Assembly: GCA_025667525.1 (NCBI GenBank)
Contig: JANFOE010002235.1
Location: forward strand, 1-64,000
Direction of reading: 5' to 3'
DNA length: 64,000 bases
Source of the DNA: Glebionis coronaria
Taxonomy: Eukaryota; Streptophyta; Magnoliopsida; Asterales; Asteraceae
Shown here: in pieces, positions 23,277 to 34,261 of the stretch
How the letters are laid out: each line of letters begins with the position of its first letter
Position numbering within the stretch: the stretch's first letter is position 1
The notes under the pieces: generated by a model
What the model was told of the DNA's origin: nothing
Databases searched by the model: none
Seen by the model: the letters and a program-made list of their open reading frames with translations, nothing else
Translations under genes and position numbers: made by a program

Positions 23277-23793
23277 TGTTGATCCCAAACTTAGATCGAT
23301 TTAGCTTTATGTATACGAGATTAGATCAAGTAATACACTTAGAGAAACCTTTGTATATGCTTATGAATTTAAGTGTTATGCGGAATTTAACACTTAAACA
23401 AGAACACACAATGATATAAACAAACTTTCACTTTGATTAATAATATCAAACTTGCTTACAATGAAAGTAGTTTACGAACAAAAACTTATATGAAACATTA
23501 ACCTAAAGGTCTTATTTTATAGACATAAGAAGCCTTGTACAATAATCTACGTATCAGCTATTCTAGGTAAAGATAAATATAGAAAATACATTGTTGTTCC
23601 TATCTTTACTAGAAGTAATCTAGAATACAATACACGCGTAGAGTATATCTTCCCATCAGTGCTTGTCTTCAATGTGTCAACGCTTGACTTTATCTTGTCA
23701 ACGCTTGAGCTGTCAGCGCTTGTTTTGTTCTTGTCAACGCTTGTTTTACTCTTGTCAGCGCTCAAGTGATCTGGCCTTAATTTATTCCCAACA
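23277..23793 (-). repeat. A(-) 5' LTR
   Basis: On the minus strand it starts TGTTGGGAATAAATT and ends GGGATCAACA. Six copies of AGCGYTGACAAGA-like words lie at 23654-23766, close to the LTR start. A TATA-like TCTATAAAATAAG lies near 23510-23525. Only the 3' third aligns easily with the A(+) LTR. Confidence 0.85.
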
Positions 23794-24786
23794 GGTTTGT
23801 GTACCTTGGTGAGATGAAACCTTGATTATACTAGGGAGCCATAACCCCGATATAGTTAACACTAGATTTAGTGTCATCTCTAGCACCAACGGGCCAGAGA
23901 ATACTTGGTCCGAGAATATTTCATTTTTCCTAACCTGTTTCCTTCCCTGCCTAAACCTGAAAGACACACCCAACTCACAATGGGTGTATTTTGTAGGGTT
24001 ACTTCCGCCACCTAGACAACCCTAAGCCTGAAGGGCACATCCAACTCACGATGGGTGTACTTTGTAGAGCTATGTTCGGCATCCCCCGTAAGGAGATGTT
24101 GAATGTCCTATGTTTTTGGACATTCCTCTTTCCTCTTCGGGTCCAATTAGTTCGACAATACCATCATCCATTAGACGTTGGGAGATGAGAATTCCTCTCT
24201 TTAGAAGTTAGAATTTGTACAGATTTTGAACCAGTAATAGTGAATGTATGACCCTTGTTACGACACCCTGCAAGGCGCGCACTTCTTTATTCTTGGTATC
24301 TTCTTTTATTTCCACCATTTGAGGTACTTCTTTTCTGCGTCCCTCTCACTCAGCCTCACGGCAAAGGAAGCAGATTCTTTGCAACTTCCTACGCAAACGC
24401 CATCGACAACAATCTTAACCTCTTTGTTGGGTAGAAACTTTAGTGCCATTAACTAATGTTTGTGTCCCACTGACTTGAGGTAAAGATCGTAAGTCTTTTC
24501 TTAAAGATGTTAATATAGGAGGGGTTAAAGTTAAACATGTTTGTTTTACCTTCAAACCCCAATCTTTCATCCGCGGGTATGGAGATATAACTTGTATCTC
24601 ACCCATGAAAAGGATGTAGAAATAGTGCATCCCCAGATTCCCCAGCATATGAAATATATTGGCGTGTCCTCCTCATATTAGAAACCATTTGCAATGGATT
24701 TGTCCTCCTAACCAAATCCACAACGCCAATGGTCCTCTTCTAGATCCAGGAAAGGTATGACTACAACACCCATTGAGAAGCCCGCG

Positions 24787-25560
24787 CCTATCTATCCACT
24801 GCAGCAGTCCCCTTTACTGCTCAATCGGATGTATAGTGCGATCCAGATAAAGATCTCTTTGCATTCCTCGCTTATTCATCCACAACAGCAGTCTCCTTTA
24901 CTGCTCAATCGAATGTATAGTGCAATCCGGATAAAGATCTATTTGCATTCCTCGCCTATCCATCCACAGCAGCAGTCTCCTTTACTGCTCAATCGGATGT
25001 ATAGTGTGATCCGGATATATATCTCTTTGCATTCCTCGCCTATTCATCCACAGCAGCAGTCTCCTTTACTGCTCAATCGAATGTATAGTGCGATCCGGAT
25101 AAAGATCTCTTTGCATTCCTCGCCTATCCATCCACAGCAGCAGTCTCCTTTACTGCTCAATCAGATGTATAGTGTGATCCGGATAAAGATCTCTTTGCAT
25201 TCCTCGCCTATTCATCCACAACAGCAGTCTCCTTTACTGCTCAATCGAATGTAGTGTGCGATCCGGATAAAGATCTCTTTGCATTCCGCGCCTATCCATC
25301 CACAGCAGCAGTCTCTTGTACTCCTCAATCGGATGTATAGTGCGATCCAGGTCAAGATTTCTTTGCATTCCTCGCCTACCCATCCACGGCAGCAGTCTCC
25401 TTTACTGCTCAATCGGATGTATAGTGTGATCCGACTAAAGATCTCTTTGCATTTCGCGCCTATTCATTCACAGCAGCAGTCTCCTTTACTACTCAATCGG
25501 ATGTGTAGCACGATCCGAATAAAGATCTCTTGGCATTCTCTTCTGTTCACCTGTAACGAC
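24787..25560 (+). repeat. 84-bp tandem repeat, about 9.3 copies
   Basis: Units start at 24787, 24871, 24955, 25039, 25123, 25207, 25291, 25375 and 25459, with a decayed part-unit from 25543. Every unit is exactly 84 bp. The consensus contains CAGCAGCAGTCTCCTTTACTG, then CTCAATCGGATGTATAGTG, then CGATCCGGATAAAGATCTC. As 84 is a multiple of three, one frame stays open over 24757-25254 and again over 25279-25575, and the opposite strand is partly open too. One unit has a TAG near 25252. No known protein is seen. Confidence 0.92.
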
Positions 25561-25726
25561 AGAAGTTTCCTTTAGTGCCGAATCAGACATATAGAAGTAA
25601 CCTAGGAATAGACCACTTCACGTTCATGCCACCATCCGCACCTGAGAGAAAACCTGAAACAAATAATACACTTAGAACATCTATCACTTAAAAGATGAAT
25701 ATGTTTTTAATAGCTTTGAGGACAAA

Positions 25727-25747
25727 GCTAAAATAACGGGGTGGTGC
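25727..25747 (+). other. D polypurine-tract region
   Basis: GCTAAAATAACGGGGTGGTGC directly precedes the TG of the 3' LTR. It is G-rich but not purely purine, so the exact primer is uncertain. Confidence 0.45.
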
Positions 25748-28700
25748 TGTAAAATCCATGATTTTACCATGATTTTATGTAATGAAGTTTCACCCATTAA
25801 TCCTAGAACGCATACTCATATGTATATTCCTATAGGTTGTGTGTGAACTTTTTCATTTAGGTACTTATACCTTTACATTCATATTTGTTGTAAATAAGTT
25901 ACATAGCTCAAACCTTGTACTTAAGACTAGGAGAACCAATGATAAAAATGTATAATCAATACTTGGCTATACACACCACTAAATCAAAGTTGGAAAACAT
26001 GCTACATAGTGTATGTAGCCGTGTATGTGTGCAAGTGTGTATACCACAAACATGTTTTAACCTCCTTGGACTAGCCCGAGACTATACTCCTTATGTACTA
26101 GCCCAACAGGAGCCCAAGCCAAAGCCCATTACCCCCCTTTTTGGCTAGCTAGACACGGCACCCCATAGGTGGAAGAAGAAGGGTTGTCTTGGTTTTGGAA
26201 AAGCCAACACATGGCACAATGGTTCTTACCAAGGCAATCATGCCTTTTGCCTTCACCCTTCTCTCTCCCCTTTTAGCCGAAACATACACATACATTCTCT
26301 CAACCTCTCATGCAACCAAATCTCATTCTCTCTTCATCTTTATCTCTCAAATCATTCGGCATTAAGCCATAACAATCCAAAGTTGTTCATTAAATCAACT
26401 AAATCTTTGTCCCATCTTGATTACAAATCATTTTGTGGCATCACTCTTTTAGAATCACTACAAACAAGCCCTAGCCAAATCATTATAGGTCATGGCTTGT
26501 TTTGTGTTAGGGTTTTCTCCATCAACTTGAGTAGATCTTATATCTCCTTGTTCATCTAGATCCTCTTTGGTACTTTTAGGCAAGAAAGGTATACACTACT
26601 TGTTCTTCCATTTCTTCATGCATGCATCATCATACATCTATAAACACAAGTAAATAACATGTTAAAAATCAAATTTTGATAAAGCTATGACCATTATAGG
26701 TCACGACATATTTATAAAAGTCATGTTCATGATTTAAAAATCTTTAGTAAGAAACATATGCTTTGTATTCCATATTTTAAACTAGATTTAAAAACCATAT
26801 GAAACCTTTTATAAATCTAAATGTAGCATAAGTTATGAATCTTGTTTTATGGGACTTTGGTTAACTAATAACCATAGATCTCATAAAATGAATTTGTGAA
26901 ACTAAAAAGTCATGAAAACCATGACCTTAAAGGTCAGGGCTAAGTTAAATGGTGACAATATGATTCATTAACTTAGTTTTAAAGATGGAATATGAAATGT
27001 AACATACTAAATGGAATGTTAAAAATCAAAAATACAACTTATGTGTATAAATGTAGCCGTGGGTTACACTAGACCTAAAATAGGTTAGATGTACATGCAT
27101 GCTTATATAAAACCTAGATCTAGTGATAAGTGTTAACTTAACATGATATACATAAAATAAGCTAGTAGATCTTATGGGAATATTGGGAGAAACAATATAG
27201 CCGTGGGCTATACATTGCTTCTTGGAATAATAGTAGCCTTGCAAACATGCATGTAACCTAGATAATCATGATGTGTGTTTGTGAATATTTACAAAACTTA
27301 AAAACTAGTTAAAGGGATATCTTGGAAATACCAAGATCTAAAAATATAGCCGTGAGCTATATATGAGGGTACATGGATCTATGTTTGATTTTTAGGTCTA
27401 GACATAGTTTAGATCTCATTTTGAACTTGTGACTTATTTTCTTGATGTGTACATAGATAGATCTATTTTATAACATATATAAACTACATGCAACCTTAAA
27501 ATAAGACTTGACTTATCTTAATAAGCTATAACTAATGTAGGTCGTGGGTTATAAGCTCCTACTAGGGCTTATGACTTACTTGTAACCTTATGACACACCT
27601 AGATCTAATTTGGTATAACACATAAATGAATTTTTAAGTTTTATTCATCTATTTAGATTGAAAACTAAATATTAATAAGCTCATAATAAGCTTATAAGAA
27701 TATCCTAAGTAAAAACTTATATAAAATGAAAATTAGTGTTAATGGACTATTTAAGCCCATGAAAAGTTAACCTAAAACTTAAATGGACCCAATAAGCCCA
27801 TTTGATAAATTATAGTAACTAAAATGGACTTAAGAGTACACTAAGGCCCATTTAAATAAATTAGTGGACTTGAGTTATAGTTAAGCCCACTAAAATAGCC
27901 CATTAGATATTTAGCCCATTTAATGAGACCATATACAATTTTGTATGTTGAATAAAAGTTTTTACAATAAAATATAACTTATAAAAACTTTTTGGATGAA
28001 AATGACAATTTATAAAACTTAAGGACTAAAAACGTAACTTATGAAACTTGTTTTGATGAACTAGTAAACACAAGGACTGGAAATGTAAATATCCAAAAGT
28101 CTAGGGTTTAAATAAATATTATCCGTGGCAAATTAAACCCTAGGGACCATTATGGGAAGTTTCTAAAAGTTATTTTGCCATTTCAAAACCCTAAGGACTA
28201 TTTTTTTTCAATTGCCGAAACTTAAAGAAGCCCTAGGGGCTGTTTTGTAAATTTAGTAAAGTTACAAAACCTAGATATAACTAGGGGGACCAAATCTGCC
28301 ATAAGCCGAAACTATAACAAGCCCTAGGTACTAAATATGTAAAAATCCGAAAGTTTACTTGTTTAAAAATATGGAGGGTCTAGTTTTGCCATGTTCCGAA
28401 ACATTAACAAGCCCTAACTCTAAAATCTATTTTAATTATAAAACATAATTAAAAGTCTAGATCATAAGGATTAATGTATAAAACTTAAGTTTGTGATAAA
28501 TAAATTATTTTAAAAATATTAAATAGTTTATGAAAACTTTAGAGTTAAATGAAAATATTTTCTTTTATGAAATATTTATTTATATTGGCTTTACAAGATA
28601 AATTGTATAAACAAGATGAATATGTATTGTTAATACATGTACTCATATACTTTTAAGAAATAAAATTATGTGAACGTTAATTAAATTAAATGTTACTACG

Positions 28701-29864
28701 CAAATATATTACCCCTTATGTTTACTTAAATATAGAACTTGGTTATAAATTTAACGGGATGTTATTGATACAAGTACTATAAACATGGATTAATATTTTA
28801 AGTGAAACATTTTCTTTTATGTTTACGTAAATGTAAAACTTAATTATAAGATTGAATGAGTATTATTACATGTATGCTACCTGATAGTAATAGTTAAACA
28901 TTTGATGTGAACTTAGAAAGAAACTTATATAAATAAGTTAAATGAATATTGATGCTACTTGAACTATGGTTATTTAGATAAATACCATGGTATGAATAAA
29001 CTGAATAAAATCTGTATAAGCATACATATATGTTCTTTGTACTATCTTTTAAGACTGTACTATCTGATTAGGCATAACTTTGGTGTGAGATTTAATTGGA
29101 TATCCGTAATAAATAAGCAATTTCCTACTCCCAGGTGAGTTTACAACCCCCTATAAACTTTGATAAAACTTTCCCTTTTTGGGAAAGAAAATATGCAAAC
29201 ATATATTGGACATAACTGGATTGTATAAACTGGATTATGATTACTTATTATTGAAACTGTTAAATTGTTGTAAATCGCCCGAATGTTATAAATAGATCTA
29301 TTAGGGATTGACCATCCCCGTATGGGTGAGTCATGCTCAATGTGCCTTGGCCGGGACAACAGACGTATACCATGTTGGAACTGGAATGGGTGTCTTTTTG
29401 TAAGACACTACGTCCTCATCTGTTGAGGACTATGGGGTTAAGCTTCAGTTTCTAATAATAAACAAATGTTATTTACATTTTTGTAAGAATGCTTTGTGCA
29501 TTATTACTTCTATGATTATTGAATGTCCAAACTAATTAATTGTTAAAATCTGTAAATTCACCAACTTTATGTTGACCCGTTAGTATGTTTTGCACAGGAA
29601 TATGAAGTTAGTACATGGTGTGTGCATGGTCTCCAGCATCTTAGTAATCTGCATTGTAGGACTCGTCCGGGGTTCTATTTGGGAAACATAAACAATCAAC
29701 TTCTATCGTGTTTAAGACAATTTTTAATTTATTTGTTATCAAATATGTAATCTAATTTAAATAATCTTTATCTTATGCTCTATGGACTATATGCTATCGA
29801 TCCACCCATGTGACGTCTCCGGGGATATTTTTCCACATATTTTGACCCTACCCGGGGTGTCACA
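25748..29864 (+). repeat. D 3' LTR, 4117 bp
   Basis: It starts TGTAAAATCCATG and ends CCCGGGGTGTCACA. The first 1.6 kb matches the 5' remnant at 13825-15419. It has no credible protein. It contains dyad words such as TATAGCCGTGGGCTATA near 27197 and variants near 27050, 27345 and 27535. Three copies of a block CCGAAAC...AACAAGCCCTA occur at about 28215, 28307 and 28396. A donor-like AAGAAAGGTATAC lies near 26583 and an acceptor-like TTTTGCACAGG near 29589. It is unusually long for an LTR. Confidence 0.85.
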
Positions 29865-29869
29865 AAAAC
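29865..29869 (+). other. Target-site duplication of D, right copy
   Basis: AAAAC, the same as 13820-13824, directly outside the ends of D. It proves that D jumped into the leader of C, between PBS and gag. Confidence 0.88.
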
Positions 29870-29882
29870 CCTCACTGCAACC

Positions 29883-32625
29883 ATGTCTTCAGACTCTTCC
29901 TCAAACAACAGTAACCACAACAACATCAAACTACCCATGTTGGATCCTGAAAACTTCGAATTATGGGAGTTCAAGATCCAAGAACACCTCAAAATGGAAC
30001 ACTATGTTCTCTGGGAGATCATAGAGTTTGGTGATCAATTCCCCAAAACAATGACGGTAGAAGATGGTAAGGGAGAAGATAAAGCTGAAAGTTCCAAAAG
30101 TGTTGAAGTCAAGAAGAAATCTGCTGCTCTTTGTGACAAGGAAATACTGGCCAGAAGGCATGATGTCAGAGCTCACAGGTCATTGCTGTTGGCTCTACCT
30201 GATAGACATCAGCTAAGATTCAGAAAGTACAAAACAGCTAAGGAACTCTGGGAAGCCATAGGCACAACTTTTGGAGGAAATGAAGCCACAAAGAAGAAGA
30301 AGAAGAATAAAATGCTTGATGAACTTGCTTCTTTCAAAGCAATTGGTGATGAATCAATTGGTGCTATTTACAATAGGCTTCAAGATATGGTGGCTCAGTT
30401 GGAGTTCTTTAAAATTGAAGTGACAAGAGAACACGTGAATACCATGTTTCTTAACAGTCTTCAGAAAGAATGGTTCGTCTACATAGCTATTTGGCAGAAT
30501 AAGGATGACTTAGATAACAAGAACATTGATGACATATATAATAACTTGAAAGTTTTTGAACCTGTTGTCAATGGGATGAAGTCAAAAGGAACAATTCCCA
30601 CCAACTCAAGTGGAACCACTGATTCCCCTGCTAACATGGCCTTCATATCTAAAAGCAGTAGGATCTCCAAAAGCAGTGGAATCGAAGTTGGCCCTGCTAC
30701 TCATTCCCCTGCTACCAGATCTGGATCATCTTATGATGAAGAAAGGCCTGCAACCTTTAGCCTTGACACTGCTTGTGCCTTTATAGCATCCCAAGGGCCA
30801 CAAGGATCTACTGTGTTACATGAAGATCTGAGTCAAATCTCTAAGCAAGGACTGGAGGAAATGGACATCAAGTGGAACATGGCTCTACTTAGTATGAGAG
30901 CCAACAGGTTTTACAAGAAATATTGAAAGAAGATCTCCATCAATCCTTCTAATGTAGCCGGATTTGACAAAACAAAGGTTGAATGCTACAACTGTGGCAA
31001 GAAAGGTCACTTTGCTAGGGAATGCAGAGGACCTAGGACTGGAAACAGCTATAGGAAGGAAAACAGGGATGATGATTCTGGTGCTAAGGCCATGGTAGCA
31101 ATGCAGGGGATAGATAGAGCAGGTGGATGGGATTGGAGTGCCATGACAGAGAGTGTGGAAAGAAATCAAGCATTGGTTGCAGAGGAAAAAGAAGAAGATT
31201 TTGCTCTTATGACCATGTCAAGCTCCAGCTCAGACAATGAGGAATATGATGATTCATATTGTACTAAAGCTTGTAGGAAGAATACTGAGTCATTGAATGA
31301 TCAAATAATAAAGATAAAAGTTGATTATATTAATTGTGACAATAACCTTGATAATTATAGACGTGCTTTAGAACAGTTAGAATCTACCATAAGAGAGTTT
31401 AAACAAAGAGAAAGTGATTATAGAGATCACATCGTGATTCTAGAGAGAGATGCTAAGGAAAATAATGATTCCATTAAGGAGTTGACTGCTGAACTTGAAG
31501 TTTTTAAATCTAATAAAAAGATAGATGATGAAACTGTTGAAAATTTTGGAAAAGCTTCTAAATATTTAACTAAAGCAGTTGAAATTGGACAATCTCCTAG
31601 GGACAAAACAAGTTTTGGGATTAAAAATGAGCATGCTACCATACCACCACCTCCTGTCAATATCCATGCACCTTTTCCTAGAAAAGACTTGTCTTCGACT
31701 GGTCTCTCATGTTTTCAAAAACAGGAAGATATTGAATTTGACTTAAGTGCTTACATACCTAATAGTCTTTAAACAAAAGAGCCACTAGTGAAAACTAGTA
31801 TTGTTAGGGACTTTGAAAAGGAAGAGATTGCTTTAAAACAATGGAAAATTGATAACCCTGTTCTCTTTTCAAGAGAATGACTTTTTGGTAGTGATTCTAG
31901 TTCTAAGAGTAGTTCACCCAAATATAAAACAGGATCAAAGTCCTCTAAGTCCACTGTTAAATATGCTTGTATGCATAGGTCTGTCAGAGGTAATCAGAGA
32001 AATTGGAATGACCAAAAGTCTCACCAATTAGGAGAAGACTTTGTGATAAATACAAAACCTTGTTTCACATGTGGCAGTTTTGATCACACTTATCAAGAAT
32101 GTCAGGCACCAATGGAAGTTGTGGCTGCAAATCCTTTAAAGGATATGCAACCTAAAGACATTCTTCTAAATGCAGGGTCAAAATCCTTTTCCCCTTCCAA
32201 GTATGTTGCCCCTGCTTTAAGAAACAGGGTTACTGACAAATATGTTGTTCTTGCTCTATGAAAGGTGAATGATGTTCATCCCAAGACCAGCTCTTCTATG
32301 ACCAACCCAACACCTCATAATGCATATAGACCTGTCCCTAGACCTTAACAACACATAAATAGAGGCCAAAACAAAAGATGGGTTCCCTCTGCTGAGCTTA
32401 GGGATTCCCCCTGCTAAATCTGAGGTATCCCCTGCTAGCAAAGTTTTTCCCTCTAGGAACATGGGCAGATGGGGGAAAGCTGTGAAAGCCTCATCTCGTT
32501 GGGTTTGGGTACCCAAAAGGGGTGCTAAGTCTAATGGTGTATCTCTAGTTTTTGATAATCTATCCTACATTGATACACGAGGTAGATCCGAGTCTGTAAT
32601 AGCTTGGGTCCCCAAGAAAAACTAA
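29883..32625 (+). pseudogene. C gag, one frame broken by stops
   Basis: It starts at ATG 29883, 14 bases after the TSD of D. The N-terminus IKLPMLDPENFELWEFKIQ and AKELWEAIGTTFGG identify copia gag. The frame has stops at 30924-30926, 31770-31772, 31878-31880 and 32259-32261, all without a frame change, so decay to 32261 is mostly by substitution. A zinc knuckle CYNCGKKGHFAREC lies near 30984-31026 and a second, CFTCGSFDHTYQEC, near 32060-32101. A coiled-coil stretch lies between them (31280-31520). The frame then shifts before the last exon-like end WVPKKN-TAA at 32623-32625. Copies of the motif CCCCTGCTA lie at 30622-30715 and 32208-32437. Confidence 0.88.
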
Positions 32626-32644
32626 TTTGTTTTTCTTTTTGCAG
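32622..32644 (+). promoter_or_regulatory. Splice-acceptor-like block at the C gag/pol boundary
   Basis: CTAATTTG, a T tract and TTTGCAG|GT. Pol is in phase 0 after CAG, as in A and G, although the spacer is one base shorter here (19 against 20). Confidence 0.4.
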
Positions 32645-33652
32645 GTGACAAAGAAGACCAAGGATGATAGAGCATATTGGGATAGTAGATGCTCAAGGAG
32701 CATGACTGGACAAAAATCTTATCTGTCTAACGTTGTGCCCCTGCATGACAATGATGGTGTTTCTTTTGGAGATGGGCATGGAACAATCACAGGAAAAGGA
32801 ACTATTGTCACCAATGGGATGACCTTTGACAATGTCTACTTGGTGAAAGAGCTCAAGTACAATCTATTCAGTGTGTCACAGATGACTGATAACAAGAATT
32901 TTGTCTTGTTTACTGATACTGAATGTCTGGTGTTAGGAAGGAGTTTGTCTTACCACCAAACACTCCTATTATACTCAGAACACCAAGACAAAAGAACATG
33001 TACACAATTGATCTCAAAGACATCTCTCTTCAAGACAATGAAACCTGTTTCATTGCCAAAGCCTCAGTTGATGAGTGTAAGAAATGGCATAGAAGACTTG
33101 GTCATCTTAATTTTAAGAACATGAACAAACTGGTAAAATATAGTCTGGTTCATGGTCTTCCTTCCAAGTCCTTTGTCAATTATCATACTTGTGCTTCTTG
33201 TCTGAAAGGGAAGCAACATAGAGCATCTTGCAATCAAAAACAAGTATGTCCACTACTAAGCCATTGGAACTACTGCATATGGATCTTTTTGGTCCTACTT
33301 CTGTGGCAAGCATAATGAAGAAATGGTACTGCCTAGTGATTACTGATGATTTTTCAAGGTTCACGTGGACATTCTTTCTATTTGAAAAGAGTGACACAGC
33401 TGATGTACTCATTGGGTTCATCAATCAGATTGAACTATCAAAAAGCATGAAGGTAGTGACCATGAGATCAGACAATGGTGGTGAATTCAGAAATCAGAAA
33501 CTGGACACTTTCTGCATAAACAAAGGAATCAAGAGGGAATTTAGCATTGCAAGAACACCTCAACAGAATGGAGTTGTAGAAAGAAGGAATATGACACTCA
33601 TTGAAGCGGCAAGAACTATGTTGTTTGATTCCAGTTATCTTTTGGGCTGAGG
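32645..33652 (+). pseudogene. C protease and integrase
   Basis: Protease at 32681-32710 reads DSRCSRSMTG in place of the [10 protein letters not shown] seen in A and G, so the active-site Gly is Arg. A frameshift near 32935 follows CLVLG. GAG-pre-integrase is seen as WHRRLGHLNFKNMNKL and CASCLKGKQHRASC. Another frameshift lies near 33230. The integrase core has [17 protein letters not shown] and NGVVERRNMT, so the D, D and E residues are kept. The frame ends in TGA near 33649, where the tryptophan of the usual FWAE lay. Confidence 0.86.
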
Positions 33653-33666
33653 TTGTATCCACTACT

Positions 33667-33783
33667 TGTTATGTCCAAAACAGGGCCTTGGTGGTTAAGG
33701 CTCACAATGATAGGAAGTCTACAACAGGTGACAATGCTGGTGACAACAATGATATTTATTGACAATGTTATGTCCAAAACAGG
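33667..33783 (+). other. Scrambled filler replacing the C reverse transcriptase
   Basis: Between the integrase and RNase H of C the whole RT is missing. In its place are short copies of nearby sequence: 33667-33684 = 33766-33783 (18 bp, integrase end), 33704-33730 = 33834-33860 (27 bp, RNase H), 33734-33754 = 33822-33842 (21 bp, RNase H) and 33751-33765 = 34030-34044 (15 bp, RNase H). All are exact by eye. This is what template switching during break repair or reverse transcription leaves behind. Confidence 0.85.
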
Positions 33784-34261
33784 TTTAATGTTTGAGCTGA
33801 TATCCTACTCGGATAGTGACTATGCTGGTGACAACAATGATAGGAAGTCTACAACAGGTGGATGCCAATTTTTGGGAAGCAGACTTATATCTTGGCAATG
33901 TAAGAAGCAGACTATTATGGCCATATCAACAACTGAAGCTGAGTATGTAGCAGCTGTTGCATGCTGTGGTCAAGTACTTTGGGTTCAGAATCAGCTGCTT
34001 GATTATGGGTATAACTTTCTTAAAACCAAGATATTTATTGACAACAACAGCACCATTTGCATTATTAAGAATCCTGTTTTTCATAGCAAGACTAAACATA
34101 TTGAAATAAGACATCATTTTATCAGAGATTGTTTTGAAAAAGGGCTAATTGTCCCTGAGAAAATTGATACAGAACTGAATGTTGCTGATCTTTTGACAAA
34201 AGCTTTTGAAGTAGGGAGGTTTCAGTACCTGGTTGCAGGTATTGGAATGGTTTCTCCCTAG
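33784..34261 (+). pseudogene. C RNase H
   Basis: It begins [24 protein letters not shown], followed by [26 protein letters not shown] and the C-terminal KTKHIEIRHHFIRD, all typical of copia RNase H. The frame is open from the filler to a TAG at 34261, which is likely the natural end of pol. Without RT it has no function of its own. Confidence 0.87.

Larger units (their letters stand above)
17041..23793 (-). mobile_element. Element A(-): family A copia element lacking its 3' end
   Basis: On the minus strand: 5' LTR 23277-23793, PBS, gag 20369-23177, pol down to 17041. It is cut inside RNase H, so the end of pol, the PPT and the 3' LTR are missing. It lies head-to-head with A(+). The right flank (GGTTT, 23794-23798) has no partner on the left, as expected if the left half was deleted. 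Confidence 0.87.
23794..25747 (+). other. D internal region between A(-) and the 3' LTR
   Basis: About 2 kb without a recognised protein. Two related blocks, around CACCCAACTCACAATGGGTGTA (near 23965) and ATCCAACTCACGATGGGTGTAC (near 24040), form a short imperfect duplication. The right half is the 84-bp tandem array listed separately. The last 30 bases (AGCTTTGAGGACAAAGCT, AATAACGGGGTGGTGC) lead into the 3' LTR. This looks like the untranslated 3' region of D, the part of plant LTR elements known to gather tandem repeats. Confidence 0.6.
13825..29864 (+). mobile_element. Element D: long-LTR retrotransposon, coding part deleted, inserted in the C leader
   Basis: The left end is TGTCAAATCC at 13825 and the right end GGTGTCACA at 29864, with TSD AAAAC at 13820-13824 and 29865-29869. 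Remains: the first 1595 bp of the 5' LTR, the invading A/B complex, about 2 kb of 3' internal sequence with an 84-bp tandem repeat, and a complete 4117-bp 3' LTR. No gag or pol of D is left. AGCTTTGAGGACAAAGCT just before the 3' LTR recalls the pol end of Tekay-type chromoviruses, so a Ty3/gypsy origin is likely but not proven. It could also have been a non-coding large derivative. Confidence 0.82.

Noticed and set aside
15420..23793. The head-to-head A copies as one palindromic or self-integrated element
   Set aside because: The two LTRs are clearly diverged from each other, the gag starts differ at about one residue in twelve, and there is no TSD. Two insertions plus a deletion fit better.
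24244..24456. A 70-codon frame before the tandem array in D
   Set aside because: No recognisable motif and no second copy to test for constraint. It may be chance.
25748..29864. D read in the opposite orientation, with an LTR start TGTGACACCCC
   Set aside because: Possible from the ends alone, but the CT-rich leader-like stretch and the TTTGAGGACAAA plus G-rich tract before 25748 favour the plus strand. Not excluded.
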